64,000 nt of DNA, from assembly GCF_014385195.1 (NCBI RefSeq), contig NZ_JACRTG010000030.1:1-64000 (forward strand). Reading direction: 5' to 3'. The stretch is from Paratissierella segnis. GTDB taxonomy: Bacteria > Bacillota > Clostridia > Tissierellales > Tissierellaceae. Under the pieces are notes generated by a model. That model was given only the letters and a program-made list of their open reading frames with translations. It had not been told where the DNA came from and searched no databases. Both the position numbers and the translations under genes were made by a program. This document shows, piece after piece, positions 56,791 through 64,000 of this stretch (its first letter is position 1; each line of letters opens with the position of its first letter).

Positions 56791-59700
56791 CTAATCAAAG
56801 TATTTTACACCTGATTTAAATATTTTGTGTGTACCTTTTAAATCTATATTCTTATATATATTGCTGTCCAATCTTTCAATAGATGCGACTGTTCCTAAAA
56901 TTCTTCCGTCTTTACTGCTTAGCGATTCTACAGCCATTTGTGAGCCTGTAGGATTGGATTTATAGAAGGTAGTTGCCACTTGTCCGTTTTCGATTAACTT
57001 ATCTGCATTTTCACCTAAAATGATTCTTCCTTCCTTTGTAGCCAACGGTGAAGTATATATTTCTCCTACTTCCATACAATTCATCCATGGCGATAGATTT
57101 GAAATGACTTCAATATCCGCAAAGTCGGATAAAAATTTTCCTGAGCTATTATAGGTTAAAAATGGCGAAACATCTATAAGTCCCAATCTCAGCAATCCTG
57201 CCAGCCCTTCTCCGATTCCCAGGATCAATCCATCTTTAACATTTAAAAGTTCATTCAAGGACTCTTTTGCATATGAATTTGAGAAGATAAGTTTTATTAG
57301 CTTTCCGCTTCCTTCAGGTTCATCTCCATAAATTTGTCCATTTGGAAACCCTAGAATCTGACATTTCTCTATTTTCTTTGAAAGCTCTTTGAAGGACGAT
57401 TCTATATATTTTTTATTCAATGATTTAAACACAAATGTTTCAACTTCTGCACCTGCATTTATAAAGCTTTGTGCCATATCGTATTCACCATGAGTACCGG
57501 TAAATATCGGAATCAATACCCTTGGCTTAACAATTTTGTGTTTGCTCTTTGCAATTTGCCCTCTATTATAGGGTTTGATTGAAGCTTGTTCGGAATCTCT
57601 ATTTATTGGAAATACATCATTTAATGTACCTTCCCATTTTGCTGTTAAATCTTCTAATTCCATTGTTTCATCATTTATAATTATTTTTTCTTCTTTTATT
57701 GTTGTTCCGACTAAATCATAATAAATTCCTTCAAATAATTTCTCTATATTTTTATCGCTCTCTATCTCTAAAATAATTGAACCGTATAGAGGCTTAAATA
57801 TTCTATCCAGAATATCTTCATTGAACTTAAATCCTATTCCATTTCCAAAGGACATTTCTGCAATGTTTCTGGCTATTCCGCCGTATTTAATGCTGGATGC
57901 GGATAGGACATATCCCGTGTCTATTAATTCTTTTATTCTGGTATAATTTTCTTTAAGCTGATCGAAATTCACCAATCCTTTATCATCTATGTTTAAATTT
58001 ATAATTACTACATTTGAATTTACCTTTTTAAATTCCTTTGAAACAATATTTCCGATCTTTTCAGTTGAGACAGCAAAGCTAAATAAGGATGGAGGTACAT
58101 TCAATTCACCAAAGCTTCCGCTCATACTGTCCTTGCCGCCTATACTTGGTAAATCTAAGCTTTTTTGAACTACAAAGGCACCAAGCAAGCTTGCAAAAGG
58201 CTTCCCCCATTTATGTGGATTATCTCCAAGTCTTTCAAAATATTCTTGGAAGGTTAATCGTATCTTTCTATAGTCCCCTCCTAATGCAACAATTTTTGCT
58301 ATGGATTCAATAACTGCATAATATCCGCCATAAAAAGTACTCCATTTCCCCAGTTTTGGATCATATCCGCAGGTGAATATCGAACAAGTATTAGTATTCC
58401 CATTTAATACCGGAATCTTCGCTACCATTCCCTCTTGAGGAGTTAATTTATATTTCCCGCCCAATTGTGCTAATACTGTTCCTGAACCTATAGTATTATC
58501 AAATCTTCCTATAAGCCCTTTTTGAGATGCTATATTTAAATCGGATAAATTATCAATGAAAGCTTTGCATACATTCTGATCCTCTGCATGAACTGGATTT
58601 TCACTTAAATAGAACCCACTTTTAGGATTGGAAATATAGGCTTTACTTTCCTTTCGGATGCCATTGGTATCTAAAAATTCCCTATCTATATCAGCTATAA
58701 TTTTCCCATTAGATTTCATTTGAAGCCTATTTTTATCTGTAACTTCTGCAATTACAGTTCCTTCTAAATCCTCTGCTTCAACTAATTTCATAAATGCTTC
58801 TATATCATTCTTGCTTATGACAACTGCCATTCTTTCCTGAGATTCGGAAAGTGCTATTTCTTCACCATTTAAACCCTTGTATTTCAACGGAACTTTATCT
58901 AAATCAATTAGTAATCCGTCAGCCAGTTCTCCCACAGCTACCGCTACTCCTCCGGCTCCAAAGTCATTGCATTTTTTAATCATTTTTGTCGCTTCCGGAT
59001 TTCTAAAAAGCCTTACAATCTTTCTTTCCAATATAGGATTCCCTTTTTGTACTTCTGCTCCGGCTGTTTCCAATGATTCCTTGGTTTGAACCTTGGATGA
59101 GCCTACTGCTGCTCCCAAGCCGTCTCTTCCGGTTCTTCCTCCCAACAGTAATATCAAGTCGGTTGGCTCCGACTTTCCTCTAAATACTGATGCCTTTGGT
59201 GCTGCAGCAACCAATGCTCCCAGTTCCAATCTTTTTGCAACAAAATCTTCATCATAAAATTCATTTATATATCCTGAGGTAGCTCCTATTTGGTTCCCAT
59301 AGGAACTATAACCTTCCATAGCTGTTTGAGTAATCTTTCTTTGCGAAAGCTTTCCTTCCAAAGTCGCATCAAAGCTTTGTCTCGGATCAGCTGAACCCGT
59401 AATCCTCATTGCTTGGTATACAAATGCTCTGCCTGACAACGGATCTCTAATACCACCACCAAGGCAGGTAGCTGCCCCACCGAAGGGTTCAATCTCTGTA
59501 GGATGATTATGGGTTTCATTCTTAAACATAAGAAGATACTTTTCATCTTTATTATCTACATCCACATCTATTTCAATGCTTGCTGCATTTATTTCATCCG
59601 TTTCTTCCTTATCTAATAACAATCCCTTTTTCTTGATTTCCTTCATATTGATAGTAGCTAAATCCATTAAACATATAGGGCGATCCTCTTCACCATAAAC

Positions 59701-60477
59701 AAATTTTCTAGAGGCTAAATATTCCCCATAAGCCTTTTCAAATATTTCTTTATATTTCCCTTCTTCAAATTTAACATCATTTATCTCTGCCATAAATGTG
59801 GTATGTCTGCAATGATCTGACCAATAGGTATCAATGATCTTTAATTCCGCTATGCTTGGATCCCTTTTTTCACCTTGAAAGTATTTCCGGCAAAATAACA
59901 AATCGTCAGTGTCCATACCAAGTCCAATCTTATCCTTCATATCCCTAATTTGTCTTTCACTCATATTAACGAAGCCAGACGCAATTTCCGTCTCCTTCAC
60001 TGCATCTCTTTCAATTTCATAGTTAAAAGACTCCAATTCAACTTCTTTACATTCTATCGGATTGATATAATAGGATTTTATTCTTTCTAATTCTAAATCG
60101 GATACATTTTTTAAAACAATTATCTTTGAATGATGAACATCTATATCTTCAAAGTTCAGATATTTACGTATCATCTCTTTTGTAGAATCTTCCCGCTGAT
60201 TAAATTGCCCTCTATGATATTCAATGCGAAATGCCTTTTCACCATCATTTAATGTAATACTATCCTTATAAAGCAAATCAACATTCGGATCAAATAGAAG
60301 TTTTTCTATTATCTCTTCTGTCGAATGTTCAGTTGCGTTTATTAAGTCATAAACATTTAAAACCCTAACATACGAAAGACTGTCAATACCTAAATAATTC
60401 TTGAATTCATTCAACAAATTTTCTGCTTCTGCATTTACGTTACTTTTCTTTTCTATTATAATCCTTTTATATTCCAT
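56791..60477 (-). CDS. purL: FGAM synthase (large single-chain PurL) with a degenerate glutaminase domain
   Basis: Converts FGAR to FGAM with ATP and ammonia. The 1228-residue chain has a PurS-like N-terminus, two ATP-binding synthase halves (FKNETHNHPTEIEPFGG near residue 330; KDSMSGSF later) and a C-terminal class I glutaminase domain. In that domain the nucleophile elbow GICNGFQ reads GIGEGLA (Gly1089 for Cys, codon 57211-57213). The GHSER histidine site reads ASIER (Ser1199 for His), and PGTNCEYD reads TGTHGEYD. Glutaminase activity is therefore probably lost while the synthase looks sound. Start at the ATG at 60477 with AAGGAGG. It follows the inner riboswitch pair. Confidence 0.95.
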   Translation of the reverse strand: MEYKRIIIEKKSNVNAEAENLLNEFKNYLGIDSLSYVRVLNVYDLINATEHSTEEIIEKLLFDPNVDLLYKDSITLNDGEKAFRIEYHRGQFNQREDSTKEMIRKYLNFEDIDVHHSKIIVLKNVSDLELERIKSYYINPIECKEVELESFNYEIERDAVKETEIASGFVNMSERQIRDMKDKIGLGMDTDDLLFCRKYFQGEKRDPSIAELKIIDTYWSDHCRHTTFMAEINDVKFEEGKYKEIFEKAYGEYLASRKFVYGEEDRPICLMDLATINMKEIKKKGLLLDKEETDEINAASIEIDVDVDNKDEKYLLMFKNETHNHPTEIEPFGGAATCLGGGIRDPLSGRAFVYQAMRITGSADPRQSFDATLEGKLSQRKITQTAMEGYSSYGNQIGATSGYINEFYDEDFVAKRLELGALVAAAPKASVFRGKSEPTDLILLLGGRTGRDGLGAAVGSSKVQTKESLETAGAEVQKGNPILERKIVRLFRNPEATKMIKKCNDFGAGGVAVAVGELADGLLIDLDKVPLKYKGLNGEEIALSESQERMAVVISKNDIEAFMKLVEAEDLEGTVIAEVTDKNRLQMKSNGKIIADIDREFLDTNGIRKESKAYISNPKSGFYLSENPVHAEDQNVCKAFIDNLSDLNIASQKGLIGRFDNTIGSGTVLAQLGGKYKLTPQEGMVAKIPVLNGNTNTCSIFTCGYDPKLGKWSTFYGGYYAVIESIAKIVALGGDYRKIRLTFQEYFERLGDNPHKWGKPFASLLGAFVVQKSLDLPSIGGKDSMSGSFGELNVPPSLFSFAVSTEKIGNIVSKEFKKVNSNVVIINLNIDDKGLVNFDQLKENYTRIKELIDTGYVLSASSIKYGGIARNIAEMSFGNGIGFKFNEDILDRIFKPLYGSIILEIESDKNIEKLFEGIYYDLVGTTIKEEKIIINDETMELEDLTAKWEGTLNDVFPINRDSEQASIKPYNRGQIAKSKHKIVKPRVLIPIFTGTHGEYDMAQSFINAGAEVETFVFKSLNKKYIESSFKELSKKIEKCQILGFPNGQIYGDEPEGSGKLIKLIFSNSYAKESLNELLNVKDGLILGIGEGLAGLLRLGLIDVSPFLTYNSSGKFLSDFADIEVISNLSPWMNCMEVGEIYTSPLATKEGRIILGENADKLIENGQVATTFYKSNPTGSQMAVESLSSKDGRILGTVASIERLDSNIYKNIDLKGTHKIFKSGVKYFD

Positions 60478-60500
60478 TTTTATCCTCCTTAAAATCATAA

Positions 60501-60541
60501 AGCCCAGTCAGGTAGGTGAGCGAAACCTACCCGACTGGGCT
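60501..60541 (-). terminator. Riboswitch expression-platform terminator before purL
   Basis: AGCCCAGTCGGGTAGG pairs with CCTACCTGACTGGGCT across an 8-11 nt loop on the minus strand, then TTATGATTTT. Its first bases (GCCC) also belong to the 3' edge of the PRPP aptamer. Confidence 0.9.
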
Positions 60542-60636
60542 TTTATCCCTTCGGTGTAATACTTAAAACAAGTATCTGTACCGCTCGGTCCGGCAAGAAT
60601 TAAGAATTATTCCTCGGATCCCTAGGTACACTTTCA
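60537..60636 (-). promoter_or_regulatory. PRPP riboswitch aptamer (ykkC subtype 2b), inner copy
   Basis: The minus strand shows the ykkC-class core: GTGTACCTAGGGATCCG, then CCGGACCGAGCGGTACAG, then ATTACACCGAAGGGATAAAA and GCCC. Subtype 2b is inferred from the tandem guanine aptamer and the purine genes; ppGpp and guanidine relatives share the scaffold. Because GCCC starts the terminator stem, ligand binding should favour read-through. Confidence 0.85.
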
Positions 60637-60703
60637 CTCATAGATAAATGATTTACGGTCATTTCGTAGAGACATCCCAACCATATTATGGGACTTATAT
60701 GAG
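60637..60703 (-). promoter_or_regulatory. Guanine riboswitch aptamer, inner copy
   Basis: Minus strand: P1 CTCATA with TATGAG, the ATATAAG junction, P2 with loop AATATGG, J2/3 GTCTCTAC, P3 with loop CCGTAAA, and TCTATG where the C corresponds to the guanine-pairing C74. The aptamer begins 12 bases after the purC stop, so it sits inside the operon. J2/3 has C where the outer copy has U at the solvent-exposed position 48. Confidence 0.92.
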
Positions 60704-60714
60704 CCTTATATTAT

Positions 60715-61401
60715 TTAGTTTTTCATCATCAATTCTTCCAACTTAAGGGGTTCTATATATTCCCCATCTTTATATGCTCTCATATTCCCTCCTGATATTT
60801 CATCGATTAGGGCAATATGATTATCATCTCCTACTCTTCCAAATTCAAATTTTATATCGTATAATTCCAATCCTTTTTTAGCTAATTCATCCTTGACAAT
60901 ATTGCCAATTCTTTTAGTAAGCTCAACTAAAACATCATATTCTTTCTTAGTCATTATACCCAGCATTTCTAGAGCTTCATTGGTTATCAACGGGTCATTT
61001 CTCAAATCATCTTTTAGTGTGACTTCCACATATGCATCCAGAACTTGTCCTTCTTTTGCATATAGTCCGTATCTCCTTAAAAAGCTTCCGACAGCTCTAT
61101 ATCTGCATATAACTTCTACTCCTTTGCCAAACATCTTAGCAGGCAATACAGTCATAGTTGCGTCCTCTATACTTGAGTTGATATAATGAGTCGGTATATC
61201 TAAATCCTTCAACTTCTCAAAGAAGAACTTTGTAAGTCTGAGTCCTGATTTTCCCATGCCTTCAATCGTCAAGCCTACGGTATTTGCTCCCGGATCGAAT
61301 ACTCCGTTTTCACCTGTAACTTCGTCCTTAAATTTTAATAAATAATTTCCGTTTTCCAAAGCATATACATCTTTAGTCTTTCCTTTGTATACAAGATTCA
61401 T
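60715..61401 (-). CDS. purC: SAICAR synthetase
   Basis: Joins CAIR and aspartate with ATP. It is 228 residues long with NLVYKGKTKDVYAL, LLKFKDEVTG and the active-site loop PLITNEALEMLG; the C-terminal ELYDIKFEFGR and LIDEISGGNMRAY are typical. The start is the ATG at 61401; the ATG at 61407 is inside GAGGTGAG. First gene of the operon, between the outer and inner riboswitch pairs. Confidence 0.96.
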   Translation of the reverse strand: MNLVYKGKTKDVYALENGNYLLKFKDEVTGENGVFDPGANTVGLTIEGMGKSGLRLTKFFFEKLKDLDIPTHYINSSIEDATMTVLPAKMFGKGVEVICRYRAVGSFLRRYGLYAKEGQVLDAYVEVTLKDDLRNDPLITNEALEMLGIMTKKEYDVLVELTKRIGNIVKDELAKKGLELYDIKFEFGRVGDDNHIALIDEISGGNMRAYKDGEYIEPLKLEELMMKN

Positions 61402-61448
61402 AATCATCTCACCTCTTATAAAATATCACAATTAACAAAAACAAATAT

Positions 61449-61486
61449 GCCCAGTCAGGTAGGAAGCGAAACCTACCCGACTGGGC
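61449..61486 (-). terminator. Riboswitch expression-platform terminator before purC
   Basis: GCCCAGTCGGGTAGG pairs with CCTACCTGACTGGGC across an 8-nt loop on the minus strand, then ATATTTGTTTTTG. Nearly identical to the inner copy. Confidence 0.9.
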
Positions 61487-61573
61487 TTTTATCCCTTCGG
61501 TGTAATACCTAAAACAAGCATCTGTACCGCTTGGTCCAGCAAGAATAAACTTCGGAACCCTAGGTACACTTTC
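61483..61573 (-). promoter_or_regulatory. PRPP riboswitch aptamer (ykkC subtype 2b), outer copy
   Basis: The minus strand carries GTGTACCTAGGGTTCCG, CTGGACCAAGCGGTACAG and ATTACACCGAAGGGATAAAA then GCCC, the ykkC-class signature. The assignment to PRPP rests on purine genes and the tandem guanine aptamer. Ligand-bound aptamer would keep GCCC from the terminator stem. Confidence 0.87.
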
Positions 61574-61642
61574 GCTCATAGCCAAATGATTTCAGGTCAT
61601 TTAGTAGAAACGTTTCAACCATATTATGAAACTTATATGAGC
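61574..61642 (-). promoter_or_regulatory. Guanine riboswitch aptamer, outer copy
   Basis: Minus strand: P1 GCTCATA with TATGAGC, P2 GTTTCA with TGAAAC and loop AATATGG, J2/3 GTTTCTAC, P3 AAATGA with TCATTT and loop CCTGAAA, and GCTATG with the guanine-specific C74. It lies directly before the PRPP aptamer with no linker. Confidence 0.94.
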
Positions 61643-61663
61643 TATATTCATCTTTACAAATAG

Positions 61664-61692
61664 ATAATAACAGTATGTCCCACATATGTCAA
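61664..61692 (-). promoter_or_regulatory. Sigma-A promoter of the purine operon
   Basis: TTGACA (61687-61692), a 17-bp spacer and TATTAT (61664-61669) on the minus strand. Transcription would start just before the outer guanine aptamer. With the riboswitches this accounts for the 349-base gap before purC. Confidence 0.85.
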
Positions 61693-61750
61693 TAGGGAAA
61701 TAAATATCATCGAAATTTTAATTGGTATGTTTATGCAATTAAAACTGATC

Positions 61751-62419
61751 TTATATTAACCAATCGATAAAACAAAATAAATAAGGAATCACGCATATAC
61801 CTGATGCAATTAATAGCATAGTACCATTACCAAAACATGAGACAATACTGCCAAAGTATGCTCCAATTATAAATAAAATTACTACCAGCAAATAGCATAA
61901 AATATCATTTAAAATATCCAGATTTTTTAGAATCATTAATTTCCCTAGAGATGCATACAGGTTCCTTAGATTCCCAGCCATTATTCCATTGTTTGACACA
62001 TTATTATTTATTAATCTAAAAAAATTTAATGCCATTGCGGACATAAAACTTAATATAAAAATACTTATAGTATCTGAAAAATAATTATCAAAAATCGAAT
62101 AAACCCATATTATTGATGAAAATAATGTCCATCTAATTATCAAAGTCTTAAAACTCATTTCTGTTTTCAATAAAATAATAGTGGAAAAAAAACAACCTAG
62201 TGCAAATCCAATCACCAAGGAAAATTCATTAGACAAATCTATATTCCCCTTAGAAAGTTTAATAGCCATATTGATCAAATTCCCTGTTTGAACACTAATT
62301 AGATTAGAGTCATTGAATACTAGCGAATAAACGTTAAGATATCCAAGCAACATGGTAGGCAAGCTAGTCATTATTGTTAAAATCCTATTAGTACTACTAT
62401 CAAAAGATTCCATAACCAA
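61751..62419 (-). CDS. DUF1275 (YoaK-type) membrane protein
   Basis: A 222-residue integral membrane protein with about six helices, matching the DUF1275 family: GYLNVYSLVFND, SVQTGNLINMAIKL and GIMAGNLRNLYASL are the repeated family motifs. Function unknown; the family is found beside diverse genes. A TTG start at 62419 has AAAGGA nine bases before; the ATG at 62413 is also possible. It is separated from the purine promoter by 58 bases and reads the same way, so transcripts could continue into the purine operon. Confidence 0.82.
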   Translation of the reverse strand: MVMESFDSSTNRILTIMTSLPTMLLGYLNVYSLVFNDSNLISVQTGNLINMAIKLSKGNIDLSNEFSLVIGFALGCFFSTIILLKTEMSFKTLIIRWTLFSSIIWVYSIFDNYFSDTISIFILSFMSAMALNFFRLINNNVSNNGIMAGNLRNLYASLGKLMILKNLDILNDILCYLLVVILFIIGAYFGSIVSCFGNGTMLLIASGICVIPYLFCFIDWLI

Positions 62420-62484
62420 ACAACAAAATCCTTTCCATTGAATGTCATCATATATTTAAGATTCTAAATGATGGAAACATCTTG

Positions 62485-63201
62485 TTATAGTTTATTTCTT
62501 CTTTCTGGTATAACTAATTCAAAACCATTCTCCCTAATAAAATCTTTCACCTCTTGTGAGCAAAGTGCTTCTATTTCCTTAGTTCTTCCATAGCTGTACC
62601 CTGACATTGAGATAAGTTCTTCATCACAGAAACCAGGATTAGTTACAAGCTCCAATGTAGGAACTGGGGTATAAAGTGTCAAAATTTCTTTAATTTTTTC
62701 TACCGTTGCATCTTCAGCATAAAACCCTCTTAGAAATAAATATGGTGAATCTACAACTCTTGCAGTAAATCTGTATTCTTCAATTAGTCTTCGAGTTATT
62801 GGTTGAAAGCGAGGATAATAATGAAATCCATGGTGCCCATCTATCTGTAATGGAACATAGCCTACATACTTTATAAATTCTTCAATTTGTGCCTTCCATT
62901 CAAGATATATCTCGTCAACATCCGCCTCATTTACAATACGATCAATATTCTTAATAAAATATCCATTTTTATCAGTTAACGTATTATTCTTTGTTAATGA
63001 CTTCCCTATAGTTAGATTAAGGTGTACCCCACCACCCAATGTAGGTGTGTTTTTTAGTTCTTTAGCTGCAATTTTGAAATAATCCATGTTTGTCATTGCA
63101 GTTGTAAAAGTTACAATCCCATTATGGTGCGCATATAAAATACCATCTGAAATACCTTTTGTAAAACCATAATCATCCGCAGTTACTACAACTTTAATCA
63201 T
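62485..63201 (-). CDS. chbG: ChbG/HpnK-family carbohydrate deacetylase (YdjC)
   Basis: Removes an acetyl group from a chito-oligosaccharide, often a phosphorylated diacetylchitobiose. A 238-residue metal enzyme with the N-terminal metal motif VVTADDYGFTKGI, GGGVHLNLTIGKSL, and QIDGHHGFHYYPR. It overlaps the end of the PTS EIIC gene upstream by eight bases, so both act in one pathway, most likely import and processing of N,N'-diacetylchitobiose. Symbol by family resemblance. Confidence 0.87.
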   Translation of the reverse strand: MIKVVVTADDYGFTKGISDGILYAHHNGIVTFTTAMTNMDYFKIAAKELKNTPTLGGGVHLNLTIGKSLTKNNTLTDKNGYFIKNIDRIVNEADVDEIYLEWKAQIEEFIKYVGYVPLQIDGHHGFHYYPRFQPITRRLIEEYRFTARVVDSPYLFLRGFYAEDATVEKIKEILTLYTPVPTLELVTNPGFCDEELISMSGYSYGRTKEIEALCSQEVKDFIRENGFELVIPERRNKL

Positions 63202-64000
63202 CTAATTCTCCTCCGCATTCTAATTTAAGTCTATTCTTTTCTTCAATCTTAAAAAATGGATAATAAATCACAACAGAAATAAATATTCCACATATTGACC
63301 AAATAGCAGCACGAATATCATTTCCTGCAGCTAAGAAAGAACTGATTGGCGTTGGTAATATCCATAGCATATTTAATACAGGTCTTCCAATAATATTAAA
63401 GTACATCAATAAATACGTGCTTATTGTTAACACAAGGTCACTTACAATAAACGGAATCATCATCATTGGATTCATTACAATTGGATATCCAAAAATAATC
63501 GGTTCGTTAATATTACATATTGCTGGTACAATAGTCAATTTTCCAAAAGTTTTGAAGCCTTTTTCTTTTGATAATAACATCAAAATTGCTAATCCAAGCG
63601 TGGCGCCTGCACCACCATGTGATACAAAGCATTGGACAAAGCCTTGCGCAGTGATGTATGGAATGGCTTCCCCTGCTAAATATGCTTCATTATTGGCTGC
63701 AAGATAGGTTAAAAATATTGGCATGCCTACAGCATTCATGACTGACATTCCATGAATTCCAAAGCACCAAAGAACCTTAGCAACAAACATGAATACAACA
63801 ATACCCGGTAAAGTATTTAATCCAAATACAAGTGGAGCAAAAATTGCATTAATAGTTGCTTGAATATCAATTCCAAATACTGCCTTTGTTAAGAATAATA
63901 CAGTAATAATTATTGCCCCTGGAACAATTGCAGCAAATGATTGAGATACAGCTGGTGGTACGGTATCAGGAAATTTAATATAAAGGCTTTTCTTAACGCA
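63194..64000 (-). CDS. PTS EIIC, cellobiose/diacetylchitobiose type (partial, cut by window edge)
   Basis: The C-terminal ~268 residues of a CelB-family permease. The frame stays open to 64000, where it begins VKKSLYIKFPDTVPPAVSQSF, the usual middle of these proteins. It also has SHGGAGATLGLAILM and NINEPIIFGYPIVMNP. The apparent ATG at 63790 is internal. It overlaps the ChbG-like gene by eight bases. A paralogue of the EIIC at 13004-14326. Confidence 0.93.
   Translation of the reverse strand, partial: CVKKSLYIKFPDTVPPAVSQSFAAIVPGAIIITVLFLTKAVFGIDIQATINAIFAPLVFGLNTLPGIVVFMFVAKVLWCFGIHGMSVMNAVGMPIFLTYLAANNEAYLAGEAIPYITAQGFVQCFVSHGGAGATLGLAILMLLSKEKGFKTFGKLTIVPAICNINEPIIFGYPIVMNPMMMIPFIVSDLVLTISTYLLMYFNIIGRPVLNMLWILPTPISSFLAAGNDIRAAIWSICGIFISVVIYYPFFKIEEKNRLKLECGGELDD

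Overview
This is an AT-rich stretch from a low-GC anaerobic Bacillota. A Clostridia- or Tissierellales-like amino-acid and sugar fermenter fits best. The reasons are a formate-tetrahydrofolate ligase, a single-chain large PurL, RAT/BglG antitermination, a LevR/sigma-54 PTS operon, a CBS-containing Mn pyrophosphatase, strong AGGAGG ribosome sites and several GTG/TTG starts. Species cannot be named from the window. No tRNA, rRNA, CRISPR array or intact mobile element was seen; one eroded IS256-type transposase remains.

Left part (0-9.3 kb): two paralogous PucR/CdaR-like regulators flank a catabolic cluster. It holds a methyltransferase and a D-serine ammonia-lyase on the plus strand, facing a minus-strand operon of a short-chain dehydrogenase, an unrecognised cysteine-containing protein and a stand-alone GcvT-like folate protein. 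From 9.3 to 15.7 kb a LevR-type activator faces a sigma-54 promoter that drives a lactose/cellobiose-type PTS and, past a hairpin, a MupG-like 6-phosphoglycosidase. Then come a gutted cation/proton antiporter, a Mn pyrophosphatase and a lipoprotein.

From 18.6 to 37 kb lies a PTS region. It holds a free glucose-type EIIA, a dead GlcNAc-type EIIBC, a LicT antiterminator, and a large minus-strand locus (beta-glucoside EIIBC, GH1 glucosidase, dipeptide ABC transporter, AbgB-like amidohydrolase, Gfo/Idh oxidoreductase). The LicT gene and the beta-glucoside locus carry duplicate promoter-RAT-terminator leaders. Facing it is a second antiterminator operon: EIIBC, an eIF2B/MtnA-like protein and an ADP-ribosylglycohydrolase-family protein. 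This combination I do not recognise as a described pathway. From 37 to 48 kb there are an MFS carrier, a glycerophosphodiesterase, a two-component system with a sugar-type ABC importer plus a HlyD adaptor and a relic FtsX permease, and a self-regulated MarR-GNAT pair.

From 48 to 61.7 kb lie fhs and the complete purine operon purC-purL-purE-purF-purM-purN-purH-purD. It is gated by two tandem guanine-PRPP riboswitches, one before purC and one between purC and purL. The most striking observation is that both glutamine-using enzymes of this operon have lost glutaminase active-site residues. PurF has Ser for the catalytic Cys; PurL has Gly for the catalytic Cys and Ser for the catalytic His. Their synthase or transferase halves look intact, which suggests ammonia-fed purine synthesis. 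The right end carries a DUF1275 membrane protein, a ChbG-like deacetylase and a cellobiose-type PTS EIIC cut by the window edge.
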